Part shown: positions 54,584 to 63,999 of the stretch, in pieces | How the letters are laid out: each line of letters begins with the position of its first letter | Numbering within the stretch: the stretch's first letter is position 1 | Assembly (NCBI GenBank): GCA_031548545.1 | Contig: JAVBQY010000015.1 | Coordinates: 1 to 64,000 of the forward strand | DNA from: UBA932 sp031548545 | Lineage (GTDB): Bacteria; Bacteroidota; Bacteroidia; Bacteroidales; UBA932 | Length of the DNA: 64,000 nucleotides | Reading direction: 5' to 3' | Notes under the pieces: model-generated | Database searches by the model: none | Seen by the model: only the letters and a program-made list of their open reading frames with translations | Told to the model about the DNA's origin: nothing | Position numbers and translations under genes: made by a program

Positions 54584-55483
54584 CTATTTTTTATAATCCA
54601 ATTTTACACGGAGCATCAACTCATGCGTACTCTTTGACAACTGAGCCACATCGCCTACACTCATTTGGTATGCATAGCCCAGTTGTATGCCGGAAAATTC
54701 TACTCCGGCCATAAAAACGGCAGCATTATTTACCATCCAGCTGGCACCCACGGTCAGGAAATTACGATAAGCGAATACGGCGCCCAGGTCTATGGTATTC
54801 GTAGCTACTCCGGAGAAGTAATACCAGGAAAGTTGAGGCATCAAAGACATATCTGTATTCAGGTGAAAATTGTATTGGGCATACATGTAAAATTCACGCG
54901 GAGTTTGCGGGTCATCAAAGGTTCCCGGATTACCGTACAGGAGATGGTCAAGCGCCAATCCTGCAGTAAATCCTTTGCATGACAATTCGGCGCCGGTGTT
55001 AAAGTCCGGTGTAAATTTCTTTACCTTATATGCAGGTATCGACATGTCCGCATCAGAAGCAAATTGGTTTTTAGAAGGGTCATTATTCATGTGCATAAAA
55101 CCGGCGGACAAGCCCAGGGAGAGTTTCCAGTTTTCATTCAAATGCACCAGATAAGCATACGAGAACATGGCATTCAGATTGCTCCGGCTAAGCCCCTGCT
55201 GATCGTAAGAAACCGTAAGGCCTAAACCTGAATTGATTCCTTTCAAATAAGTATCGGCATTAAACAAGGTAGTAACCGGAGCCCCTTCAATGCCAGACCA
55301 TTGTGAATGGTAAAACAAGGAAAAATTCAAGGCCTCTACCCCCGAAGCAGCAGCAGCAGGATTACGGTTAACACGTGAGTTCCATTGCTGGTTCAGCAGG
55401 GTTGTTTGTGCGACTGCCGTAAAGGCGCTGACAGACAAGGCTGCCAGCACCAACAGTTTATATATCATAGATTGTGATTTCAT
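54584..55483 (-). CDS. PorP/SprF-family outer-membrane protein
   Basis: 299 residues. Signal peptide near 1-25, then the PorP/SprF pattern: QTTLLNQQWNSRVNRNPAAA, ALNFSLFYHSQWSGIEGAPV, LGLTVSYDQQGLSRSNLNAM with a barrel to the end. In Flavobacterium johnsoniae, SprF-type proteins are needed for secretion of T9SS cargo bearing type B signals such as SprB. This gene directly follows (31 bp) the 2164-residue protease, which ends in a type B signal, so it is the natural export partner of that protease. Confidence 0.88.
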   Translation of the reverse strand: MKSQSMIYKLLVLAALSVSAFTAVAQTTLLNQQWNSRVNRNPAAAASGVEALNFSLFYHSQWSGIEGAPVTTLFNADTYLKGINSGLGLTVSYDQQGLSRSNLNAMFSYAYLVHLNENWKLSLGLSAGFMHMNNDPSKNQFASDADMSIPAYKVKKFTPDFNTGAELSCKGFTAGLALDHLLYGNPGTFDDPQTPREFYMYAQYNFHLNTDMSLMPQLSWYYFSGVATNTIDLGAVFAYRNFLTVGASWMVNNAAVFMAGVEFSGIQLGYAYQMSVGDVAQLSKSTHELMLRVKLDYKK

Positions 55484-55514
55484 GAGCTGTTTACTTTTTT
55501 ATCTCTTGGTTTCT

Positions 55515-58500
55515 TTACAGATTATACACTTCCACACTACCCTTCAACAGCGTGCCGTCGGCTTGTTTAGCAACATAATAGTAGATACCGGCAGCAGCCT
55601 TCGCTTGTTTGGTATTGCCATCCCAAGGTTTGGAGCCCTCATATACGAGCACGCCATTACCTGAAAATACCTGCAGGTATACAGCGCCTTCCGGCATAAA
55701 GGTTGCATTCCGGCTATCGGAACTTCCCGGGATAAAAGCAGAGACAGGGCGCGCCGTTACGGTCAGCTGACCGGGCGCAAAAGTCGCTTTATAGTTCTTG
55801 TGGGTAAAATAACTGTCAAAAAGAATCTTGTATACACCGGCGTCAGGTTTGCTATCGGCATCAATGTAAATCGCGTTGTCAAGGATTCCGCGCAGGTCCG
55901 CCTCATCTGCCGCCAGATAACCCTGCATAGTATAGGTAGGATGAGGCAACAGGCTGCCGGCAGCAATAGAAAGGTTATCTGCCTGAACAAACAATGAGGC
56001 AGGAAGAATATTGAACACCGAAGGACGCAGGCTCAGGTTGTAGTTAACGCCACCGGAGAGAGAACCCAATATGATGGCGTATTGTCCGCTGCTTTCACCC
56101 TGTACGCGAGAAAGTCCGCCCTGCATGTTCATAGCGCCAAGGGCATTCTCCACTTTATAGGTAATTACAGGATCAACCTCTCCATAGCTTTTCCCTGCTG
56201 CATCCGGAATAATTGTTAAAGTACGCGGAGTAATCAGGAACTTACGCCCGGTCTTAAAACTGATATCATAATTAGGATTGCGCAGATTGTCCAATTGTCC
56301 CTGCATAATAGCATATTCACCGACATTTTCGCCGGGTTCGCGCATTAACTGGCCATTCAGGCCTTCGGATGATAAAAGATTGGTAACGGTATAAGGCAAA
56401 GATAAAGGATCCTGGTCACCGTAGGCTTTGACACTGTTGTCAGGAACAATGATTATCGGGCGCGGAACAACCTTAAAGCGCATATCCGAAGAGATACTCA
56501 CCTTATAGTTCGGATTATTTTCAGAGGTCAGCGTACCCAATTCCACCGGGTATTCGCCGACACCTTCGCCTGCTTTACGCGTCAGCTCTCCTGCCAGGCT
56601 TTCGCCAGGCACCAACATATCTACGGTATAAGGGATAGAAGCCGGATCCGGATCGCCATAGGCTTTTTGGGTTCCGGCAGCATCACTGATCAATATAGGC
56701 CGCGGACGATGGGTGAAAGGTGCAGAAACATAACGGATGTTATAGTTTTGCTGATTTTCGACTTCCAGCCCTTCAATCTGTATACCGCCGGGATATACGC
56801 CGGCAGGAGAAGTAGCCTGAATATCGCTGCGGACACTAAGCGTCGGCTGCTTGGTAATTTTGGCATTCACGGCGCCAAAGTCCCAGGCGGTGATTTTAGA
56901 TAAATCCTCAGGGGTAGGCAATGGCCATCCGTAATCCTGAGATACGCCTAAAGCAGCGGCCACCAATACCGGCTTAATCAGGACACAAGCCTCATTGGAC
57001 TTCTTGCCTTCAACATTATTTACCGTAGAGACTTTGCTCACGCGATAACAATGTGTACCGGCAACGATTAAACGCTGGTCTATATAACTGCTCTTATCGG
57101 TTTCCTGAATCAGCTGGTTGTTCCGATAAATACGGTAATAGCTGCCGGCAGGATTTTTCATTTTCACATAGGCTGAGATCATCCAGTTACCGGCGGTTTC
57201 AAAACCGTCAAAATCACTCAGCGGCGCCCATATACCGGTAGCCACATTATTCATAATAAGGTTACCTTTACCTTCTACGGCAGGACCTGCATCCAATGAG
57301 GCCACACCCGAAAGCGCCGGCGCCAGAATATCCAATACGATACGCAAAGATTTAGTAGCATCCGCCTGTAATCCGTAGCGGCTAATATCTATACGGTTAT
57401 ACATTTTAGCTTGTACATGAGTTAAGACAGAGTCCAATACGAGTACTTCATCCTGGTACAACATCAAGCGGAAATCCCCGGGACCATTCGGATAAAACTC
57501 AATCACATCAAGCGCTCCGCCATGGTACTGGGACATATCTTCGGGATAGAACAAACTGGCAATACGGAACTGCTTAGCGCCATTGTAATAGAACTGGCGG
57601 GCGTAGGTGTTGTCATGCCAGCGCAACACCTCCGAAGGTCCGTAAGGAGCGGAGCCGGACAGTAATGTTATATCTTCCATGCCGGGCTGTACGCCTGTAA
57701 ATACCTGCTTACTCTTGCCTGCGGGAGCAGCCATAGCCATCGCAGCAACTTTCGGAGTGGACGCTATCAATGCCGAGCCCCACTTCAGGTCAACCGATGC
57801 ATAGTCTGAAGTCATCAGCTGTGCAGACAAGTCCACAATGGAGTCACCCGTAGTTTGCGTGACATAGATACGTTTGTATAATACATCACCGAGGTTCAAT
57901 ACGATTACGCCATGGCGGTCTTTATTATCAGCATTAGCAAAACATTTAAAATTCAAGGCTGTATCACCCGAAGCCGCTTGTTTATCCAAACGGATCCAGG
58001 GCTGTTCCGTAGTAACGGTCCAGCGCTCATTGGAGCGTACCGTCAGTTGAACGGAAGTGGTATCGTCAAATGCTTTCGAATAGCTAGTCTGGGGCCCCAC
58101 CTCCATATAAAGGTATGTAATCGACGGAACAATATTCAATGCAACGCCGATGCCGCTACCGGCATAAGAAGGCATAGTATACCAGGTATCAAGATGATAG
58201 GCATAGGCGGAATTCGTACTATAATAGCTGATTTCCGAAGTGGCCACAGAAAGTTGTGTTTTCAATGTGCTAAAACCGGAAATAGCCACATAGTAAATAC
58301 CGGAAAGGGTCAAAGGCTCCGGGAGGTTAATCGTCGTATAACCGTCGGGATTGATATCCGCAATAGGTATATCCACTGAAGCCAGGCGTTTGAATGGCCC
58401 GCCTTGCATACGGGTGGAGGTATTATAAATTTCGAGGGTCACCTTTTCTCCGGCTTTCTTGGGACCGTTCACAAAGAAGCGGACATCCACCGATGAAAGG

Positions 58501-61500
58501 CTGATGGGTACCTGCGGCGCACTGAATTCTTCTGCAAATTTATCGGTCTTGATGATGCAGGTACCGGCTAAATAACCATCTCCTTCTTCACCATATGTAT
58601 AGTTAGAAACCCCACGGTCTCCCAATTTCATATTCCATATCTTGTCCATGCCGCCGGCTTTTACATAAGCGTCCACCAGGGTATCATCGGAACTATGTAC
58701 ATTGGTCACCGTAAGCCTCGTACCATACACGCCTGAAGTCGGATAGGTGACATTCATATTTTTAGCCGAACCGGTAGCCGGAGCTCCGCCTTCAAATTCC
58801 CACGCCCATTGTTTGGGTACATGTAAGGAAGAATCTCTATAGTGCAGACTTCCTCCGACCGGAATAAAACGGCCATAGTTGGTAAAACGGGTATAGCCCC
58901 CATTGGCATGGAAACGGGCCATCGGTTTACGGGCTGTAACGGTGATCACATCCTGGAGCCGGGCCTGAGCCGTACCCAGGTTATTCTGTACATTCAAGGT
59001 AACGTCATATACGCCTTGGTCATTATACACGGCCTTGAACGACTCTTCCGTACTGGAAGCCGGGGTAGCGCCGGGCAGACTCCAACTCCTGTGCACCGGA
59101 GGACCGGAAGACTTATCCGTAAAATATACAACATCGCCTTCATATACAGAAAGGCGGTCCAAATCTTCAAATAATTGAATCTGATCGAGTCCGATATAGT
59201 CTCCACCACCGTCACCATAAGCGCGCCAGGCAAAATGCACGGTTTGTCCGGCATATTGGCTCATGTTACCCACCACCTTTATCCAGCTCCAATCCATATA
59301 GGCAGAGGGTGTGCGCCAAATTTCTTTCCATGTCGCTTTATTGTCCGTAGAAATATAGAAAACCAAAGGCAATTCGGCGGTTTTATAACCGTTAAATCCG
59401 ACATAAAACTGTATAGTACTCACCGCTGCAGGAAGCGCCAGGGCTTCTGAAATCAACCAGGTATCCAGAGGGCGGGGATCTGGGACAACCACCGCAGAGG
59501 CCTTACTCTGTCCTCCGTTGTCCGGAATAAAGGGGTTACTTAGAATATTTCCTAAAATCCATTGGCTGGGAGCTGCTCCCGGTTTGGTAACAATCCAATT
59601 ATTCGGCGGAAACTCATAATTATCAAAGGCTTGTTCATAGAAAGGATTGCCCAGCATCTGTACTTTGGCTTCGGGGACACGTCCACAGGTACCGGCAGCA
59701 AAGAATATACGGATATTAGGACGGTGGTCATTCACCGTACCGTTACCGCTTACCGGTCCGGAGACGGCGGATTCCCACTGCATATGGCCGTCGGCCACTA
59801 CACTATAATAACAGTCGGACGATACGCTGCCGGCTTCATCCGCCTGTGTGGCAACCAACACCATCAGATGCCTGGTAGCGGTATACATGAAGGGGGTCTG
59901 TAATTTAAACTTATTCCAACCCGACGTGGTGGTCAGCGTATTATTTTCGTATACCAAAACAGCGCCATTTATGGCATCGTTCCAGGAGGCAGGGGTCAAA
60001 GTCGGCGCATCTACTTCTTTCAAGTAAATACGCAGATTACGGGGTGCAGACACTCCGGAACCGGCATTCCAGGCCAGAGAATCAATCAGGCCCGAACGGT
60101 TCATTTCCGTACGCTGGTAAACAGCTGCGGAGTATTGTTGCAGCTTCGTCAAACCTAAGGGAAATACTGCTTTCTCTGTTCCTGTACCCAGGGTGAATAT
60201 TTCTGCAGGACAGGGCTGTGTTTTTTGCCGGACAATAATCACAGCGTTCTTTTCGCGTGACAACTCATCGGCCGTACCTTGGTTTACGATCAGTTTGGCG
60301 GAATAAACGCCCGGAGTGGTATAGGTAACCACCGGATTACGCTCCGTAGAGGTAGCCGGGACAGCGCCGGGAAACTCCCAATACCAACTCTCTGCTCCAT
60401 ATGAAAGATCCAGGAAATGCACAGCCTCACTGGCATACACCTCTGTTTCCATTACTGTAAAGTTAGCACTCTTGTTTCCGGTAAGGAATTCGCCGTCCAT
60501 GTATTCGGCGCCGGATCCGATCGGGTCCAGGTATTTTTTTACCCGTTGCGTAGTATCCGTAGACTGGTCCCAGTGCCACCATAGCTTTCCATAATAGGTA
60601 TCCTGCGTGGGGGCGTCACAATTGGCATTTCCCCCGGTAAGGGTTCCCACCAGACGATGTTCCTGGTTGAAAAGGCCGGAACCGGAAGAACCTCCCTGCA
60701 CCGTACTGTAGCCATGTAGAGTCTGGGCAAATTTCACCATCCAGTGTGCATTCTGCCCACCTCTGGGGTACTCTTTGGTTTCAGGCCATGTTCCATTTTC
60801 CGCAGCGATAGGTACGGTCGAAATTTTCATCACATCACCGGCAGGGTGGTGCAGCGTCGCACCTTTTTCCATAGGTATATTCCGACGGTCCCATCCGTTC
60901 CAGTAGAGGTCCCAATCAATTGGGACACGCTCATTCATAACGAGTAATGCTCCATCGGAATTATCTTTTATAGGAATAGAAAGTAAACGTGTCCCCCCGG
61001 CTATTGTTTTAGAGGCCGGCTCTAAAGAACTGTTGCTGCAGGTAGGCTGCTCATAGTGAAAATAGAAAAGGGTTTTCAAAATATCGGTAGCATTCGCATC
61101 GGCAAAGCAGTGATAGGCTGTAATAACATAAGGTGTAAAGTCCTTCGCCGTATTGTGGACCAGGGATCCTGAACAGAAGAACTGTCCGCCGCCGATAAAT
61201 ATCACCAGGCGGGCGATCCCATTCTTCTCACGTTGCCAGTCTTCTCCTTCCGAGCAATTGATATTGACCATGCAAGAGCCCGACTCATTCACCGAAGGGA
61301 TAATAGAGGGATCTTTCTTGCGTACCACCACCTTATCCGAATAGGCATAACCGATATCAGCTATAATAATCCTGCTGGAAGCCTCCCCAGCCATGGTAGT
61401 CGGTACCATCAACAAAGGCGACTTGAATTTAGCCGGGGGGGTCGCCGCTGTTTTTTCCGGAGCGGGGGCGACATACTCCATAATAAATTCGTCTCCGGCT

Positions 61501-62009
61501 GTATATTCGGTAGCAAAAACACCACCGGCCGGATTGTTCTCATCGGTAAAAGCGCCAATCACATGGGTCCGCTCCTTATTATATATGTATAAGGAGGCAC
61601 CCTTAGCCAGGCGGAACTCCTTATAATACACACTTAAGGCAATAGCCCCCTTGGCCCGGATAGCCAACCGGCAAATACGACGACCGTCCGGCAACTCGGA
61701 CCACTGGCCCTTTGTCAGCATATTCAGGTCATTAGCCGGAATAGAGACACCAAGGCGCACAGGCCATCCGTAATTTTGGTTGATTTCATCTTCCGCCTTC
61801 AACTGATCAATATCAAAAGAGACCGGAAAATCTAATACAGGCAAGGTATCAGCCAACTGTTGAGCAGTTTGCTGTACCGACGACACGGTTTGCTGTAAAT
61901 TAATAAAAGAAGGTGGCGTCCCTCCTTTACTCACTTGTGCATACAAAGCTTGTACCCCCAATAGCAAAGCTATGGAAGTCAGTACTAATAGTCTTTTTAG
62001 AAAACACAT
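55515..62009 (-). CDS. Giant T9SS lysyl-endopeptidase-like protease with type B signal
   Basis: 2164 residues. Signal peptide 1-24; probable propeptide to about 240; S1-type protease of the lysyl-endopeptidase group at about 241-508, with His300 (ITAYHCF), Asp352 (NSDGALL) and Ser442 (GGSSGSGLF), plus family motifs CSGSLVHNT, WNGWDRR and LHHPAGD. Then PKD (515-595), a beta region, a cleaved-adhesin/MAM-like domain (785-948), two PKD domains (949-1118), BACON-like (1306-1388), Fn3-like regions, and MBG-type repeats from about 1770 to 2085 (AYGDPDPASIPYTV type). A type B T9SS signal closes it (LQVFSGNGVLVYEGSKPWDG then GIYYYVAKQADGT). First gene of the operon; no strong promoter found, only TACTTTTA at 62067-62074. 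Confidence 0.9.
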   Translation of the reverse strand: MCFLKRLLVLTSIALLLGVQALYAQVSKGGTPPSFINLQQTVSSVQQTAQQLADTLPVLDFPVSFDIDQLKAEDEINQNYGWPVRLGVSIPANDLNMLTKGQWSELPDGRRICRLAIRAKGAIALSVYYKEFRLAKGASLYIYNKERTHVIGAFTDENNPAGGVFATEYTAGDEFIMEYVAPAPEKTAATPPAKFKSPLLMVPTTMAGEASSRIIIADIGYAYSDKVVVRKKDPSIIPSVNESGSCMVNINCSEGEDWQREKNGIARLVIFIGGGQFFCSGSLVHNTAKDFTPYVITAYHCFADANATDILKTLFYFHYEQPTCSNSSLEPASKTIAGGTRLLSIPIKDNSDGALLVMNERVPIDWDLYWNGWDRRNIPMEKGATLHHPAGDVMKISTVPIAAENGTWPETKEYPRGGQNAHWMVKFAQTLHGYSTVQGGSSGSGLFNQEHRLVGTLTGGNANCDAPTQDTYYGKLWWHWDQSTDTTQRVKKYLDPIGSGAEYMDGEFLTGNKSANFTVMETEVYASEAVHFLDLSYGAESWYWEFPGAVPATSTERNPVVTYTTPGVYSAKLIVNQGTADELSREKNAVIIVRQKTQPCPAEIFTLGTGTEKAVFPLGLTKLQQYSAAVYQRTEMNRSGLIDSLAWNAGSGVSAPRNLRIYLKEVDAPTLTPASWNDAINGAVLVYENNTLTTTSGWNKFKLQTPFMYTATRHLMVLVATQADEAGSVSSDCYYSVVADGHMQWESAVSGPVSGNGTVNDHRPNIRIFFAAGTCGRVPEAKVQMLGNPFYEQAFDNYEFPPNNWIVTKPGAAPSQWILGNILSNPFIPDNGGQSKASAVVVPDPRPLDTWLISEALALPAAVSTIQFYVGFNGYKTAELPLVFYISTDNKATWKEIWRTPSAYMDWSWIKVVGNMSQYAGQTVHFAWRAYGDGGGDYIGLDQIQLFEDLDRLSVYEGDVVYFTDKSSGPPVHRSWSLPGATPASSTEESFKAVYNDQGVYDVTLNVQNNLGTAQARLQDVITVTARKPMARFHANGGYTRFTNYGRFIPVGGSLHYRDSSLHVPKQWAWEFEGGAPATGSAKNMNVTYPTSGVYGTRLTVTNVHSSDDTLVDAYVKAGGMDKIWNMKLGDRGVSNYTYGEEGDGYLAGTCIIKTDKFAEEFSAPQVPISLSSVDVRFFVNGPKKAGEKVTLEIYNTSTRMQGGPFKRLASVDIPIADINPDGYTTINLPEPLTLSGIYYVAISGFSTLKTQLSVATSEISYYSTNSAYAYHLDTWYTMPSYAGSGIGVALNIVPSITYLYMEVGPQTSYSKAFDDTTSVQLTVRSNERWTVTTEQPWIRLDKQAASGDTALNFKCFANADNKDRHGVIVLNLGDVLYKRIYVTQTTGDSIVDLSAQLMTSDYASVDLKWGSALIASTPKVAAMAMAAPAGKSKQVFTGVQPGMEDITLLSGSAPYGPSEVLRWHDNTYARQFYYNGAKQFRIASLFYPEDMSQYHGGALDVIEFYPNGPGDFRLMLYQDEVLVLDSVLTHVQAKMYNRIDISRYGLQADATKSLRIVLDILAPALSGVASLDAGPAVEGKGNLIMNNVATGIWAPLSDFDGFETAGNWMISAYVKMKNPAGSYYRIYRNNQLIQETDKSSYIDQRLIVAGTHCYRVSKVSTVNNVEGKKSNEACVLIKPVLVAAALGVSQDYGWPLPTPEDLSKITAWDFGAVNAKITKQPTLSVRSDIQATSPAGVYPGGIQIEGLEVENQQNYNIRYVSAPFTHRPRPILISDAAGTQKAYGDPDPASIPYTVDMLVPGESLAGELTRKAGEGVGEYPVELGTLTSENNPNYKVSISSDMRFKVVPRPIIIVPDNSVKAYGDQDPLSLPYTVTNLLSSEGLNGQLMREPGENVGEYAIMQGQLDNLRNPNYDISFKTGRKFLITPRTLTIIPDAAGKSYGEVDPVITYKVENALGAMNMQGGLSRVQGESSGQYAIILGSLSGGVNYNLSLRPSVFNILPASLFVQADNLSIAAGSLLPHPTYTMQGYLAADEADLRGILDNAIYIDADSKPDAGVYKILFDSYFTHKNYKATFAPGQLTVTARPVSAFIPGSSDSRNATFMPEGAVYLQVFSGNGVLVYEGSKPWDGNTKQAKAAAGIYYYVAKQADGTLLKGSVEVYNL

Positions 62010-62250
62010 ATAAGTTTGGTTAATGTTATTGTTCGAAATTTTAGAATTTATCTCGTATTACATATGTAAAAGTAGGTACTTTTTTTAATAAGACCTGAAA
62101 ACCGGCATATATAAAACGTAACAAATAAAAAATAAAACAATTAAAAATCAAATACTTACAATTTAAACGCCGTTTCCTCGAAAAAATACTACCTTTGTAA
62201 AGCCTTTTTTTGCATGTTTAAAACATTTTTTTCCTGAAAAATGAAAAATT
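62010..62250. other. Divergent intergenic region between protease operon and regulator
   Basis: AT-rich 241-bp region. On the plus strand TACCTTTG at 62190-62197 is a good -7 element for the regulator. On the minus strand only TACTTTTA (62067-62074, last base off consensus) resembles a -7 element, 58 bp before the protease ATG; a weak promoter would suit activator-dependent expression. No hairpin or gene is evident. Confidence 0.5.
62190..62197 (+). promoter_or_regulatory. -7 element of the TPR/HTH regulator
   Basis: TACCTTTG, 53 bp before the ATG at 62251. No -33 box at normal spacing. Confidence 0.5.
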
Positions 62251-63999
62251 ATGATTAAAAATTTTTTACTCCTGCTGATATATAGCTATGCTTCAATCGC
62301 TTCTCTTTCAGCCGAAACACCTGCAGCACTGCGACACCGGTTTGATTCCATCGCCCAATTATCTGATTATTACAATTATTCGAGCAGAAATCAAGAATAT
62401 GAGTACCTTTCACAGCTGAGACAGCTGGCAGAAGAACAACCCTCCTCCTGTGAGTTCAAGGGTGGGTATTTATACAGGGAGGCCGAATGTTTATACGAGC
62501 AAGGAATCTACGACTCGACCCTGACCGCTTATGTCCAGCAGGAGCTGCTACATGAAAACACCGCCAACACCCCCTTTTATCTCGCACAATTACAGTATGC
62601 CAAATCGCTATGCCGGCTTACCCAGGGAAACTACGCCGATGCTTTCACGATGGCATTAAACTCATTAGAATACTTTCAAAAACAAAAAGACAGCTTATTT
62701 ATCTCAAAAAGCCTGCTCTTGCTCGGCCGTGTATATAGTGTCATTGAAAGTTGGGAAATGGCTCAAGATTGTTTTTCACAGGGTTTACAATACACCAATC
62801 CGTCCCGGAAAGAATACTACCAAACCAAATCCAATCTATATTATATTTATTTTCAATTAAAAGCACCTATCAACATCATAGACTCCCTGCAGCAACTCTC
62901 GTATGAATTAGAGCTGAAAGGAACTGAGTTTATGGAAATGATTATCATCAACTACCTGAATATGGGTTCTATTTACGACGCCCAACAAGAGTACGATAAA
63001 GCATACATTCATTACAAACAGGCGCAAGAGAAAGTCTGCAAAATAGACAATAAGCTGATTTTAATATCCTTATATCAAAACATGGGATCTTATTACATTA
63101 GCTGTCAAAATACAAAAAAGGCCTATGAGAACTTTCTTATTGCTAAAAAGCTGGCATACAATACCAAAAATCCAAATCTGATTGCAGTAATACTACCCGG
63201 CATGAGTTTAATACATGAACAACGCCACCGCATGGACAGCGCCTATTACTACCTCAAAGAGTATAATAGTGTAAAAATTAAAAATTTACAAAATTCAAAC
63301 CTCATTGAAGCATACCAGGCTTATGTCTCATTCTTTTTGGAGGCGTCAAAAAAAGAAATCATCATTAAAGATCAAGAACTAAAACTCAATCAACGCCGTT
63401 ATATTGTCACTATCATTTCAGGAATATGTATTTTACTTATAATCACTTCTTTACTTGTCATATTCAAACAACAACAGCGCTACAGCCGACAACAGGCGCT
63501 GCTACAGGCCGCAGAAAACAGAGAGTTGGAAGAACGACTGGAGGCGGACAAAAGAATCAGGCAACTGCAGGAAGAGCGGATCGAATCACATGTCCGGGAA
63601 CTTTCGTCTTTCTCCCTGGCATTATCCAGCAAAAACAACATTCTTCAGCAAATAGGAAAGCTTATAGAGAAACTGCCCGGCGACCCGTCCGCCATTGAAG
63701 AAGCCCGGCAGATCATCAAAAACAACCTCAACATAAATAAGGTATGGAGCAGTTTTATGGTACATTTTGACAAGGTACACCCGGACTTCTTCAACCGTAT
63801 CAAATGTTACAGTGAAGAATTTTCCGAAAATGACTTACGTCTATGCGCCTATTTGCGCATTGGAATGTCGACCAAGCAAATAGCGCAAATGCTTAATGTC
63901 TCACCCGAATCTATTCGCATGCACCGTTACCGCATCAAGAAAAAATTCGGACTGGAAGACGACGACAAAAGCCTGGATGATTTTATCCGCAATATATAA
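62251..63999 (+). CDS. Membrane-spanning TPR regulator with LuxR-like HTH
   Basis: 582 residues. Signal-like N terminus 1-21, then TPR-type helical repeats through about 370 (ALNSLEYFQKQKDSLFISKS, MGSIYDAQQEYDKAYIHYKQ), one membrane helix near 390-412 (TIISGICILLIITSLLVIFK), a coiled-coil linker, and a C-terminal helix-turn-helix (RLCAYLRIGMSTKQIAQMLN and VSPESIRMHRYRIKKKFGLE). It should sense a signal outside the inner membrane and bind DNA inside. It is divergently transcribed from the protease/surface-protein operon and is the obvious candidate regulator of it. Confidence 0.87.
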   Translation: MIKNFLLLLIYSYASIASLSAETPAALRHRFDSIAQLSDYYNYSSRNQEYEYLSQLRQLAEEQPSSCEFKGGYLYREAECLYEQGIYDSTLTAYVQQELLHENTANTPFYLAQLQYAKSLCRLTQGNYADAFTMALNSLEYFQKQKDSLFISKSLLLLGRVYSVIESWEMAQDCFSQGLQYTNPSRKEYYQTKSNLYYIYFQLKAPINIIDSLQQLSYELELKGTEFMEMIIINYLNMGSIYDAQQEYDKAYIHYKQAQEKVCKIDNKLILISLYQNMGSYYISCQNTKKAYENFLIAKKLAYNTKNPNLIAVILPGMSLIHEQRHRMDSAYYYLKEYNSVKIKNLQNSNLIEAYQAYVSFFLEASKKEIIIKDQELKLNQRRYIVTIISGICILLIITSLLVIFKQQQRYSRQQALLQAAENRELEERLEADKRIRQLQEERIESHVRELSSFSLALSSKNNILQQIGKLIEKLPGDPSAIEEARQIIKNNLNINKVWSSFMVHFDKVHPDFFNRIKCYSEEFSENDLRLCAYLRIGMSTKQIAQMLNVSPESIRMHRYRIKKKFGLEDDDKSLDDFIRNI

